From positions 1-64,000 of the IMG/VR virus record IMGVR_UViG_3300012931_000001: 64,000 nucleotides of DNA; one strand, given 5' to 3'. This DNA is from a virus. The notes under the pieces were generated by a model. The model did not search any database, had not been told where the DNA came from, and was given only the letters and a program-made list of their open reading frames with translations. Below are positions 52,175 to 59,853 of the stretch, piece by piece (within the stretch, counting starts at the first letter, position 1; each line of letters opens with the position of its first letter). Position numbers and translations under genes: made by a program.

Positions 52175-52410
52175 AAAAAATTGAAAGCATCGACCAGTTT
52201 AAAACGCTGGCATTTGACGCGCCCATTGAATGCTTTGTCCGCATGGGCGCGGCAAGGAGCAGCAAGAATGTACAGTACCTTGGCAACGACCAATGGGAAA
52301 TCTACAACGGAATCGACGATTTTGACCAGAATTTGACCACTATCGAATTGTGGACAGAATCGAACATCGGAAAAGCCTTGGATCTAAAACAGTTATATTT
52401 ATACGACTAA
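52171..52410 (+). CDS. Uncharacterised protein
   Basis: 79 residues: helix, strand and acidic loops (NGIDDFDQNL). No family recognised. Four-base overlap with the previous gene. Confidence 0.5.
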   Translation: MKKIESIDQFKTLAFDAPIECFVRMGAARSSKNVQYLGNDQWEIYNGIDDFDQNLTTIELWTESNIGKALDLKQLYLYD

Positions 52411-52411
52411 A

Positions 52412-52618
52412 ATGATAATCAGAACAAAAACGCGCGCGGAATTCCAGGAATTTCACGCCAAGATGAAAAGCAAAGGTTATACGCAGATTAGCAACGCGAT
52501 ATTGCCGAACTGGATAGGCGGGGATAATTACGTGGAAATTGCGGACGACATGGGAGTGTTCGCGCTGTGCAGCCGGGAAAAGGCTGAGCGGGATGGATTT
52601 AGAAATTATAAGCCATGA
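52412..52618 (+). CDS. Uncharacterised small protein
   Basis: 68 residues; strand MIIRTKTRAEFQEF, Gly/Trp loop and C-terminal helix. No family recognised. Confidence 0.5.
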   Translation: MIIRTKTRAEFQEFHAKMKSKGYTQISNAILPNWIGGDNYVEIADDMGVFALCSREKAERDGFRNYKP

Positions 52619-52872
52619 AAACAAAAAAGAAAGACCGGCCCCAGGAGAATATGAGAAATTTTGTACCCGGTATTTATGCTAACGAAAACGGAGACCGCTT
52701 AAAGGTTACCGGTTTTGGATTTCTAAATGGATGGCCATTTGTTTCATGGTTTTGGACTAATATTCCGGGATCAGACAGGGGCGGTGGAACAGCCTTAGAT
52801 GGATTTGAAAAATTCATGGAGGATTTTAATCTTGTTAAGGAGTGCGATTTGCACTGCTATAAAAAGAAGTGA
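52615..52872 (+). CDS. Uncharacterised protein
   Basis: 85 residues; Lys-rich N-terminus, beta-rich domain with FGFLNGWPFVSWFW. No family recognised. Followed by a stem-loop CGGGGTG/CACCCCG (52887-52908). Confidence 0.5.
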   Translation: MKTKKKDRPQENMRNFVPGIYANENGDRLKVTGFGFLNGWPFVSWFWTNIPGSDRGGGTALDGFEKFMEDFNLVKECDLHCYKKK

Positions 52873-52912
52873 ATCTTAACAGGCGACGGGGTGCGCTATA
52901 TCACCCCGAATT

Positions 52913-52982
52913 TGCCCCAACAAAAAGGTCTTGGTTTAGTTGTGTTTTCCAAGGTGTCGGGTTCGATTCCTGGATGGGGTAC
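52913..52982 (+). tRNA. Degenerate tRNA-like sequence
   Basis: Acceptor-like pairs TGCCCCA/TGGGGTA, a CTTGG/CCAAG stem with a 14-base loop, and a T arm TCGGG-TTCGATT-CCTGG. The D arm is missing or merged; TTTTCCAAGG plus the T arm resembles the core of tRNA-Gly(TCC). Probably a decayed tRNA or tRNA-mimic, in the leader of the next gene. Confidence 0.35.
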
Positions 52983-53035
52983 TAAAAATACATAGTGCAG
53001 GGAAAAACCAAGCGGCCTGCACCCGCGAAAAAAAT

Positions 53036-53272
53036 ATGAAAACAACAACTGAAAACCCTAAAAACATCAACTCTACATTTGACGGACGCACTGCAAAGTA
53101 TGTCGCCGGAATCGCATCACCTGCGGTCTTTTATTGGTCTTCAAAAAGAGGAGACAAAACAAGGTTAAGGTTGTCACGCAAGAATAGCCGTAACTTTTCG
53201 GGCATCATTTTCAAGAATGGAAGTGAGCGCGCCGTAATGGTTACCGCTCAGGGCTATTGGTGGATTGGATAA
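53036..53272 (+). CDS. Uncharacterised small basic protein
   Basis: 78 residues from ATG 53036, the start after the tRNA-like sequence. Basic, strand-rich (KYVAGIASPAVFYW, KTRLRLSRKN). No family recognised. Confidence 0.45.
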   Translation: MKTTTENPKNINSTFDGRTAKYVAGIASPAVFYWSSKRGDKTRLRLSRKNSRNFSGIIFKNGSERAVMVTAQGYWWIG

Positions 53273-53283
53273 TATTTTCCACG

Positions 53284-53343
53284 CTGTGCTACCAGCTATA
53301 CGGGCGAACAATCAGACCACGGTGGAATTAATAAACAATATAA
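53284..53343 (+). repeat. Leader repeat, copy 1
   Basis: About 60 bases starting GCTGTGCTACC, containing CAATCAGACCA and GGAATTAATAAACAAT. A closely similar copy (about 85 percent identity by eye) stands before the next gene at 53606-53665. Probably a regulatory leader. Confidence 0.5.
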
Positions 53344-53354
53344 TTCTAAACAAA

Positions 53355-53597
53355 ATGAAAACCTTAGTAAAAAGAATCAGCGAAAAATTGAATAGTTTTG
53401 GATTGAACAATATCAACGAATCAACAACCGTTACTGTTGATTTAGAAACAAAAGAGGTGGATGTATTCGATACAGATGAGATTTCGTTTCAAGGCAAAGA
53501 ATCCTTCTGTGCAAATCAATTTATCTACGAAATACAAGATGATTGTTATGATGTTAATCTCGATGAAATCAAAAATCAGACGTGCGTCATTGAATAA
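53355..53597 (+). CDS. Uncharacterised protein behind leader repeat 1
   Basis: 80 residues from ATG 53355. Helical start (LVKRISEKLNSF), strands in the middle, acidic C-terminal half with Cys. No family recognised. Confidence 0.5.
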   Translation: MKTLVKRISEKLNSFGLNNINESTTVTVDLETKEVDVFDTDEISFQGKESFCANQFIYEIQDDCYDVNLDEIKNQTCVIE

Positions 53598-53605
53598 TTT
53601 CTCAG

Positions 53606-53665
53606 CTGTGCTACCGGCTTGACGGGCAAACAATCAGACCAATTTGGAATTAATAAACAATCTAA
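53606..53665 (+). repeat. Leader repeat, copy 2
   Basis: Second copy of the leader that precedes the gene at 53355, with the same order of blocks: GCTGTGCTACC, CAATCAGACCA, GGAATTAATAAACAAT. Confidence 0.5.
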
Positions 53666-53675
53666 AAATACGATA

Positions 53676-53879
53676 ATGAAAAATCTTGAAAGATTATCTA
53701 AAAAGGCTGCTGAATTCTGCTATTTAAGCGGTTTTGATGCAGACAAGGTACGTGAAGCGATGAAATCAAGTTCATTCGCTATTCAGATTTGCGAAAATAA
53801 ATCCGAAATGGACGAGGAGGGCGTCGATTATGCATATCCATATGTGATTTGGAACCCGTATAACTTTGATATTGATTAA
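53676..53879 (+). CDS. Uncharacterised protein behind leader repeat 2
   Basis: 67 residues from ATG 53676; helical N-terminus (LERLSKKAAEFCYLSGF), acidic and Tyr-rich C-terminus. No sequence similarity to the product behind leader 1 is apparent, so only the leader was duplicated. Confidence 0.5.
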   Translation: MKNLERLSKKAAEFCYLSGFDADKVREAMKSSSFAIQICENKSEMDEEGVDYAYPYVIWNPYNFDID

Positions 53880-53971
53880 CCCTTTTACACCCTCTGCCGC
53901 CTTTGAGCATTGCATCTGATTGCAGCAGGGGACAAAACAAACAAATTTACTAATTAAAAAAACGAACGATC

Positions 53972-54136
53972 ATGAAAAAATTTAGCGGAAAAGACGAAGC
54001 AATTAACGGCACCTGGTACCCGGCAACCGTTGAGGCTGACAATCTGAAAGAAGCGATCAAGAAACTGTATGTTGGTGAAAGAAAAAGCTACGGAACCGTT
54101 CAGGAAATCCGGGGACGTTTTTCAGAAGAATTATAA
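53972..54136 (+). CDS. Uncharacterised small protein
   Basis: 54 residues; strand GTWYPATVEADN, a Lys-rich helix and a basic C-terminal strand. No family recognised. Confidence 0.45.
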   Translation: MKKFSGKDEAINGTWYPATVEADNLKEAIKKLYVGERKSYGTVQEIRGRFSEEL

Positions 54137-54166
54137 ATCTTAATAAGTCCCGAAAGGGCGAAAATC

Positions 54167-54571
54167 ATGACAATAGTAGAAATTTTAAGATCATTTCAAA
54201 TTGCCTTGGAAAAGGCTGAGCCGTCACAAATATCAATTACATTTTCAAATCTTTGCGTTAACGACGCGAAAGATTTAATTTCGTTTCTACGGAATGAGAC
54301 CCCGCTTACCTTTGTCGAAAAATTTTCGACAAAAACAGGTAAAAAGGTCAAGTCCTTAAAAGCGGGGATGAGAGTAGATGTAAAAGCATCAGGAGGTAAC
54401 AGTTATGCAGATTACACGCTAGGAATTTCGCTTGGCAATGCAATCGGAAAGCCAATAATGGAATTTATCCCTAAAAAATATTTGGAAAAACGCTTGGATC
54501 ATTATAATTTGGGTCAATTTTCCGGGTATAATTATTTAAAAATTCACGAATGTTTTGATTTTCCAATATGA
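54167..54571 (+). CDS. Uncharacterised protein
   Basis: 134 residues; an N-terminal helix, strands ISITFSNL, and a Gly-rich central region. Its DNA carries a 23-base perfect inverted repeat at 54311-54333 (codons for FVEKFSTK). No family recognised. Confidence 0.5.
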   Translation: MTIVEILRSFQIALEKAEPSQISITFSNLCVNDAKDLISFLRNETPLTFVEKFSTKTGKKVKSLKAGMRVDVKASGGNSYADYTLGISLGNAIGKPIMEFIPKKYLEKRLDHYNLGQFSGYNYLKIHECFDFPI

Positions 54572-54747
54572 AAACATTCAAATTGACATACTTATATTGT
54601 GATAGTAAGGATGTCAAAATTGAGACTATCACGGCGAAATCTCACCGGGAGGCGGTCAAGTACAGAAACGATCAGTATCTAAACTGCCCGGACGCTTATA
54701 ATATCAGAATTACGGAAATAAAGAAGTCAGAGATCTTTTTGAGATAG
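54568..54747 (+). CDS. Uncharacterised small protein
   Basis: 59 residues; a strand-helix-strand pattern (FKLTYLYCD, SHREAVKYRN, YNIRITEIK). Four-base overlap with the previous gene. It may be a small regulatory fold; no family recognised. Confidence 0.5.
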   Translation: MKTFKLTYLYCDSKDVKIETITAKSHREAVKYRNDQYLNCPDAYNIRITEIKKSEIFLR

Positions 54748-54772
54748 AAAAATCTCTTAAAACCATAAAATT

Positions 54773-54904
54773 ATGAAAAAGCAAAAATTTTACGATTGGC
54801 TCTATCGTAACGATATTTCAGAGCCGGAATTTTACGTATATTTGGCAATGGCTGTTTTGGCGGTTATCTGGGTGATTAATTGGATATGTCATGGAATTGC
54901 ATGA
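54773..54904 (+). CDS. Small single-span membrane protein
   Basis: 43 residues; soluble start, then membrane segment FYVYLAMAVLAVIWVINWIC. Overlaps the next gene by 14 bases. Role unknown. Confidence 0.45.
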   Translation: MKKQKFYDWLYRNDISEPEFYVYLAMAVLAVIWVINWICHGIA

Positions 54905-55157
54905 ATTTCACCGCGACGTGATGCGACATCCGCAAATGTACGTCGTTTTCCGTGGCCCGGAATATGTTTGCGAAACTGACCACGTTGGGGCGTTCGCGAA
55001 TGACCCGAAATACAATGTCTGGGTGGATATGCGCCACGCAGCCCGGATGCGCCTATACGATTACCTGCTGAAAAAATGCGGGGTATTGGAGACGAAATAC
55101 GACCCGTTCGGCGGGGATAAGGAAATAGGAGTCAGTAAACCAATTTTAAACTTTTAA
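54891..55157 (+). CDS. Uncharacterised protein
   Basis: 88 residues, His/Met/Arg-rich (HRDVMRHPQMY) with strand and helix pattern. No family recognised. Confidence 0.5.
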   Translation: MELHEFHRDVMRHPQMYVVFRGPEYVCETDHVGAFANDPKYNVWVDMRHAARMRLYDYLLKKCGVLETKYDPFGGDKEIGVSKPILNF

Positions 55158-55160
55158 ATT

Positions 55161-55364
55161 ATGCAGACAATCAGATTTATTTCTTTGCACGGCACCGAAC
55201 TCTACGGAAAGGTCGGCGCGGAACAAAAAATCCGCAGGAATATTGTAAAGTTCGTCTATAAACTTGGCCGCATCTATGCGGTCGTGAACGGGTCGAGCGT
55301 GGATGAAATACAGGAAACGGAAGATTTCGGGGAATTTGTGAAAAGAGTGGGGGAGGCAATATGA
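55161..55364 (+). CDS. Uncharacterised small protein
   Basis: 67 residues; two strands, a basic helix (EQKIRRNIVKFVYKLG), and an acidic tail. No family recognised. Confidence 0.5.
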   Translation: MQTIRFISLHGTELYGKVGAEQKIRRNIVKFVYKLGRIYAVVNGSSVDEIQETEDFGEFVKRVGEAI

Positions 55365-55528
55365 AACGAAACTTTTGGATGTGGCTGTACCTGACCTTCG
55401 GGATCGACACGTCATGGCACCGGTACGAGTGGCGAAAAATTTGCCGCAGGAATCAGTGCGCATTGGATCACCGGCTTTTTGAGCTGGATTGCGAGAAAGA
55501 TGAGCTTTACGGAATTCATCCATTCTGA
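55361..55528 (+). CDS. Uncharacterised small basic protein
   Basis: 55 residues, Trp/Arg-rich N-terminus (MKRNFWMWLYLTFGI) that may be membrane-interacting, then a Cys/Arg pattern. Four-base overlap with the previous gene. Confidence 0.45.
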   Translation: MKRNFWMWLYLTFGIDTSWHRYEWRKICRRNQCALDHRLFELDCEKDELYGIHPF

Positions 55529-55530
55529 CC

Positions 55531-55602
55531 ATGTGGATAATAACCGTATTGCTCGTTTTTTGGGTTGTAATGAACGGATTTAATGAACTGTTTAGAAACT
55601 AA
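55531..55602 (+). CDS. Possible 23-residue membrane micropeptide
   Basis: ATG with frame MWIITVLLVFWVVMNGFNEL, a lone membrane segment. Too short for certainty, but several of these tiny hydrophobic frames occur in the operons here. Confidence 0.25.
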   Translation: MWIITVLLVFWVVMNGFNELFRN

Positions 55603-55605
55603 AAT

Positions 55606-55989
55606 ATGGCAGGAATTGATAAGACGTACATAGATGGGTGTGAGTACCGCCTGTACCGTGATTGGTGGATAACCAATTATGAAAAAATGAAAAAGGAACT
55701 CGGTGATTATATCTGGCTATACACGTTCGGTTTCTTTTATCCAAACGAACCGGATGAGTTTACGCCCGAATTTTTGGAGTCGCACACCAGGGATATTGAT
55801 TATTACTCACGAGTCAACGATTTTCCGATATGGAACACCTCCGAATCGACGGATAGATGGCTGGTTAAGAATTGCGAAATTGCGTCGTATCGGGCGTATT
55901 TGCTGAGTGCTTACTCCGCTAAATGGAAGGGATTCAAGGGTCAAAAATGGGTTCCGAAAAAGAATTATAAACCTAAATACGTAAGATGA
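55606..55989 (+). CDS. Uncharacterised protein
   Basis: 127 residues rich in Trp, Tyr and charged residues, mostly helical (EYRLYRDWWITNYEKMKKEL), basic C-terminus. No family recognised. Overlaps the next gene by four bases. Confidence 0.5.
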   Translation: MAGIDKTYIDGCEYRLYRDWWITNYEKMKKELGDYIWLYTFGFFYPNEPDEFTPEFLESHTRDIDYYSRVNDFPIWNTSESTDRWLVKNCEIASYRAYLLSAYSAKWKGFKGQKWVPKKNYKPKYVR

Positions 55990-56141
55990 TTATGTGGAAG
56001 ACTTTATTTATTATCGCGGTGATTACCGCTGTTATTCAATGGGCTTTGTACTCATTTTCCCCATCAGCGTTTATCCTGGCTCAAGCTGTCTTGTGGTCGA
56101 TATGGGCTGGATTTTGTGCTATTAAATTATTTGTAAAATGA
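55986..56141 (+). CDS. Small membrane protein
   Basis: 51 residues with two membrane segments (TLFIIAVITAVIQWAL and FILAQAVLWSIWAGFCA). Directly before the serine recombinase gene. Role unknown. Confidence 0.45.
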   Translation: MIMWKTLFIIAVITAVIQWALYSFSPSAFILAQAVLWSIWAGFCAIKLFVK

Positions 56142-56151
56142 TATACAAAAA

Positions 56152-56892
56152 ATGGCACGAGAATATATATCATGGATCAGAGTATCCACAAAAAGGCAGG
56201 GAATCAGTGCGCTTGGCCTTGACGCCCAGCGCGAAATAATCCAAACATCAATGGGTGGGATCACTCCGATTGCAGAGTTTAAGGATATATACACCGGAAC
56301 GATCCTGTCTAAATGTACGGAACTCAGAAAGGCCATCAATATGGCAAAAGGAGGTGGATACCTACTGGTTGTAGCCAAAGCCGACAGGTTCAGGACGGAC
56401 ATAGAGGCGCTACAGATCTTGGACGAAATGGGAGAAGAAAATATCCGCTTTTGCGATTCGCCGGGGAGCAGCAGGCTTATTTTGACCGTTCTTTTTGCAG
56501 TATATAGGCAGCAGGCTTACATCGGGAGAATAAACACGAAAAATGCGCTCAGGCAAATTCAGAAAAAGATAGACACAGGGGAGCCTCACTACTCGAAGGT
56601 GAGCAAAAATAGGGTAACGCAACTTGGGCGTCCTCGTGGGTTAAAAGCAAAGGAGGGCTGGGCGGATCAGTCCGTCGCGCAAAAAACAGCCAGCAAAGAC
56701 CGGATCGGATCAAACCCGATCAGGCGCAGACAGTGGCTGCTTATGTCGGAGTTGCGTAACCGTGGTGACTCACTGGTGGCGATCGCCGGAACGTTAAACG
56801 CCACCGGTGAGAGAACGCCAAGTGGACAGGACTGGACAAAAGGGTCGGTAAGTCATGCGCTGAATAAATGGAGTAAATATTTTGAAAAATAA
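56152..56892 (+). CDS. Serine recombinase (resolvase/invertase type)
   Basis: 246 residues. The catalytic N-terminal domain has Ser12 in YISWIRVSTKRQG, GLDAQREII, KADRFRTD (about 75-82), and the C-terminal part (residues 190-246; RQWLLMSELRNRGDSLVAIAGTLNATG) a helix-turn-helix. Acts by paired 2-bp staggered cuts and strand exchange. It is not the large integrase type (450-550 residues). It may resolve genome multimers, invert a segment, or act as an accessory element. No repressor or att site is evident. Confidence 0.8.
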   Translation: MAREYISWIRVSTKRQGISALGLDAQREIIQTSMGGITPIAEFKDIYTGTILSKCTELRKAINMAKGGGYLLVVAKADRFRTDIEALQILDEMGEENIRFCDSPGSSRLILTVLFAVYRQQAYIGRINTKNALRQIQKKIDTGEPHYSKVSKNRVTQLGRPRGLKAKEGWADQSVAQKTASKDRIGSNPIRRRQWLLMSELRNRGDSLVAIAGTLNATGERTPSGQDWTKGSVSHALNKWSKYFEK

Positions 56893-56902
56893 AACAAAAA
56901 TT

Positions 56903-57175
56903 ATGGAAAAAGTAAATTTCAATTGCACAGCGGAAGAGGCTGAGATTATCGAAAAAATTGCAGAAAGAGCCTGCGAAAAGTTTGACATCACGGATAAGGT
57001 GTCCCTTATAAGTAATGTTACGGCGACTCATTGCAACGGGAACAGATTACGGTTGCAGGAGTTCCTTGATTCTGACGACCTTGATTTTGTGCATGACATT
57101 GGCGGAATTATGGGGCACATTGACCAGAACACAGGGAAGTTAACTGACTGTTTTTTACCACTTTTTTCGGAATAG
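56903..57175 (+). CDS. Uncharacterised protein
   Basis: 90 residues from ATG 56903. Acidic, helical N-terminus (EEAEIIEKIAERACEKF), acidic LDSDDLDFVHDIGG centre. No family recognised. Confidence 0.5.
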   Translation: MEKVNFNCTAEEAEIIEKIAERACEKFDITDKVSLISNVTATHCNGNRLRLQEFLDSDDLDFVHDIGGIMGHIDQNTGKLTDCFLPLFSE

Positions 57176-57177
57176 CC

Positions 57178-57369
57178 ATGTACACCTCCAACCAATTTCC
57201 CGTCAAGCAGCGCGTCCGGGCATTAACCGGTCAGTTACTGTACTTCCCCTATGATGGACATCCCGGGCAGATATTGCTGTCCGGTGAGCCGTGGTGGAAG
57301 CTTGAACAAGAGAAAAAGCGGCTGATATGCCGTGGATACGACAGGAACAAATTCAAAAAAACATACTGA
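57178..57369 (+). CDS. Uncharacterised small protein
   Basis: 63 residues; strands around LTGQLLYFPYDGHPGQ, basic C-terminal end. No family recognised. Confidence 0.45.
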   Translation: MYTSNQFPVKQRVRALTGQLLYFPYDGHPGQILLSGEPWWKLEQEKKRLICRGYDRNKFKKTY

Positions 57370-57370
57370 A

Positions 57371-57769
57371 ATGCTACGAAAACTTTTAATCCTTGCGTCC
57401 ATCCTGTGCTGTTCGGCTTGCGGCGCTCAATTGAAGCCGAAAGTTATGGTTTCATACGCCCCATACGAGCGTTATCAGATCGGGACCTCCGAAGTCTTAG
57501 TGCTACCGCAAACGTCCGTGCGTTCGGGGGTATCGTACACTTGGCGTTTCCTGCTGGCCGATTTCGACAATACATTTTGGGTGAGCGACGGTCATGGGCT
57601 GGCATTCACCCCGACGCAGGCAAAATTTGAAGTGGGAATTGAGGCTCGACGAGGGGCGGTAAAATTAAGGCTGGAGCATACCTGCTGGCATCCGGTATCT
57701 TCATTTGAAACAGAGGTGTCAGGGATTTACGGAGGATGCACGAAGGTGAGTCTGAGTTATGGTTATTGA
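57371..57769 (+). CDS. Candidate lipoprotein
   Basis: 132 residues with a signal peptide MLRKLLILASILCCSACGA; the Cys at position 17 is the likely lipidation site (weak lipobox L-C-C-S-A-C). The mature part is beta-rich with W and Y and ends LSYGY, like small outer-membrane or periplasmic proteins. Phage lipoproteins often block superinfection at a receptor, so this is a candidate exclusion factor (inference). Two base pairs from the previous gene. Confidence 0.6.
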   Translation: MLRKLLILASILCCSACGAQLKPKVMVSYAPYERYQIGTSEVLVLPQTSVRSGVSYTWRFLLADFDNTFWVSDGHGLAFTPTQAKFEVGIEARRGAVKLRLEHTCWHPVSSFETEVSGIYGGCTKVSLSYGY

Positions 57770-57779
57770 TTATTTAAAA

Positions 57780-58373
57780 ATGAATAAAATGAGAAAGATA
57801 AATGGGCGCTACATAAAAGGTGCTGGCATTGCAGGATCGTGGAGCAAGGAAATATTAAACGATAGAACCCTCCTATCGCCAGCTGAATGGGTTTATAAAT
57901 ACCACAAAACCGCTGGGAATTATTTAACATTATGCCTCCTGTGTGATTTTCAACTTATACACGAAGATGATCTGATCTCTTTTTGCACTTGGTGTATCAA
58001 TCGGGTCATCAATATGGGAAGATACGGGGCAGAACTAAACTCGGATGTAATTAGGCTTGTGAAACGAAAGTCCAGGGGGTGTAAAATTGATCAGGAAGCG
58101 GACATCTTAAAAGAAAAAAGAAGAGAATTCGACAGGGACAGGGGTGGGTATATTGATGATGATAGCGCAAACCGATGTGTATATGACGCCTGCACTCTAT
58201 TGCTATCCTCAAAAATAGGCCATTTAGACATTGCTATTTTGTGCCAACAGGCAAAGGCTGTTAATGCGGCGTCGGTAGTGGGTTGCATCGGTTGGGACGA
58301 GGTGGCGTTTTCAGAAACCTTAAAAAGCGAGTGCTATGATCAATTGAGGGAATTACTTAAATATATATTATGA
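57780..58373 (+). CDS. Uncharacterised protein
   Basis: 197 residues from ATG 57780; an alternative ATG at 57759 overlaps the lipoprotein gene by 11 bases. Mostly helical, with Cys-rich segments (TLCLLCDFQL, FCTWCINRV) and a charged centre. No family recognised. Confidence 0.5.
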   Translation: MNKMRKINGRYIKGAGIAGSWSKEILNDRTLLSPAEWVYKYHKTAGNYLTLCLLCDFQLIHEDDLISFCTWCINRVINMGRYGAELNSDVIRLVKRKSRGCKIDQEADILKEKRREFDRDRGGYIDDDSANRCVYDACTLLLSSKIGHLDIAILCQQAKAVNAASVVGCIGWDEVAFSETLKSECYDQLRELLKYIL

Positions 58374-58825
58374 AAAGATGTTCAAAATGCGGTCAGCTTA
58401 AGCCATTAGAGGAGTTTGGAAAGGATAAAAAAAAGAAGGACGGGCATCGTTCATCCTGCAAGTCATGCTTTAAGTTGAGATGGGAGGAACTCGGAAGTAA
58501 GCACCATAGCGCTCAGGATCAGAGAGAGTGGAGGCACCGGATAAAAATTGAAAAATATGGAATCAATAAATGCTCTGTATGTGGGGTTAGCATAGAAGGC
58601 AAAACCCTAAACGCTCGATATTGCGACCTTCATAGAATCAAACATAACGAATTTTTGACGGCGAAGAAGCAGAGACTCGACGCCCTCCTTCTAAACGACC
58701 AATATATTAAGAAGCTGCTTATTGAGCATGATGGATTTACGAGAGAAATGATCAACAATGATATAATTGAAACAAAACGTCAAATTTTAAAAATTAAAAG
58801 ATTATGCAAAACATTAAAGAATTAA
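58370..58825 (+). CDS. Zinc-finger protein, HNH-like
   Basis: 151 residues with MKRCSKCGQ and CKSC (first zinc site, residues 4-34), then CSVCGVSIEGK, YCDLH as the second. The first half matches the N-terminal zinc module of many phage HNH and endonuclease VII proteins, but the catalytic His-Asn-His pattern is not evident. It may be a cut-down nuclease or a DNA-binding protein. Confidence 0.55.
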   Translation: MKRCSKCGQLKPLEEFGKDKKKKDGHRSSCKSCFKLRWEELGSKHHSAQDQREWRHRIKIEKYGINKCSVCGVSIEGKTLNARYCDLHRIKHNEFLTAKKQRLDALLLNDQYIKKLLIEHDGFTREMINNDIIETKRQILKIKRLCKTLKN

Positions 58826-58998
58826 GGAACAGTTTATCTCAGAATTACGAGCTGATGGTTGAAGGTAAAATGGAATTAAAAGTCGGCAAGCAGCTGGCAA
58901 ATACAGCAGGGAAGATGATCGGAACACTTAAGATTGAGTTGGAATACGCGCAAATGCGGGGGTCAAAAAAGAAAATAGACTTTTTAGAGTATGAGTAA
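58804..58998 (+). CDS. Uncharacterised helical protein
   Basis: 64 residues, helical with ELRNSLSQNYELMVEGK; overlaps the previous gene by 22 bases and ends the rightward island, converging on the lysis genes. No family recognised. Confidence 0.5.
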   Translation: MQNIKELRNSLSQNYELMVEGKMELKVGKQLANTAGKMIGTLKIELEYAQMRGSKKKIDFLEYE

Positions 58999-59010
58999 TT
59001 ATTGCCCCAC

Positions 59011-59628
59011 TTATTTCATAATCAAAATTCCCAACACCATCCCAAGTCCTCCGTAGATCCACTTCTCATTCCGGTGCCACCAGTTCGTCTGCCGGTTAAG
59101 CTCTTTTTTCAGCTGAGAGATGTTACCTTCTGCCGACTTATAATTTCCTTTTTCAAGCAAATAAAGTCCGCGATACTGCTCCGTTTTGGCCTTTTCGTTT
59201 TCCGTCAAGCCTTCCTGCTGTAAAACTTCCGCCTTCAAGCTGTCAGAAACTTGGGCGGATGCTTTTATGGCTGAATCAGCCTTGGCGATTATCAGCGCAC
59301 AATCATCCGGAGCGGAGGCTGTATCTCTGTAAAAAGCAGCCGCCAGCTCGTCTCTCTCTTTTTCAAGTCGCGAAACCTCCTTTTTCAGCGCCGATACCTT
59401 CTTCTGCCCGATTTTTTGTACGCTGTCGATGCGTAGGAGTTCAATGGCGGCACTTTCAGTCTTTAAAGAGTCTATCAGGTGTCTGCGCAGGGCCGCCTCA
59501 TCTACGGCCTCTATTACGGTATCGGAATGTTTGGACGAGCAAGAGTCGAGCGAACCGGAAAGGAAAAAAAATAGCCCGACCGCGACCAGAACGATCGCGA
59601 GCCAGTATTTTTTCAGGAAGGGGATCAT
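59011..59628 (-). CDS. Membrane-anchored coiled-coil protein, spanin-like
   Basis: 205 residues from ATG 59628. N-terminal membrane segment (about 8-28), then a long coiled coil (residues 70-180), and a C-terminal hydrophobic segment (about 187-204: YGGLGMVLGILIMK). The form suits an i-spanin or unimolecular spanin that fuses inner and outer membranes at lysis. No lipobox. It overlaps the holin-like gene by four bases. Confidence 0.55.
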   Translation of the reverse strand: MIPFLKKYWLAIVLVAVGLFFFLSGSLDSCSSKHSDTVIEAVDEAALRRHLIDSLKTESAAIELLRIDSVQKIGQKKVSALKKEVSRLEKERDELAAAFYRDTASAPDDCALIIAKADSAIKASAQVSDSLKAEVLQQEGLTENEKAKTEQYRGLYLLEKGNYKSAEGNISQLKKELNRQTNWWHRNEKWIYGGLGMVLGILIMK

Positions 59629-59840
59629 TTCTTTGTGAGTTGGGAAGTCCCGGCAATAGCCACGCAAATAGCGATTACGTAACCAAGAGCGGAAATAAGC
59701 TGCTCAGGTAAGTTCAGCGTCATGGCGGTATTGGCGACCAATACGGCGGCGGCGGAAGTACCGACGCTCACGGCGATTGTTTTCAGTTTCTTGAAAAATG
59801 CGGGAAGTTCGGCCTTCCAGCGTTCGATGATTGTGTTCAT
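59625..59840 (-). CDS. Holin-like membrane protein
   Basis: 71 residues: basic N-terminus with an amphipathic helix, then two membrane segments (residues 22-40 and 50-66) and a charged tail. Size and place beside the lysozyme fit a class II holin, which opens the inner membrane. Confidence 0.6.
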   Translation of the reverse strand: MNTIIERWKAELPAFFKKLKTIAVSVGTSAAAVLVANTAMTLNLPEQLISALGYVIAICVAIAGTSQLTKK

Positions 59841-59853
59841 AATTTTGTCTTTT

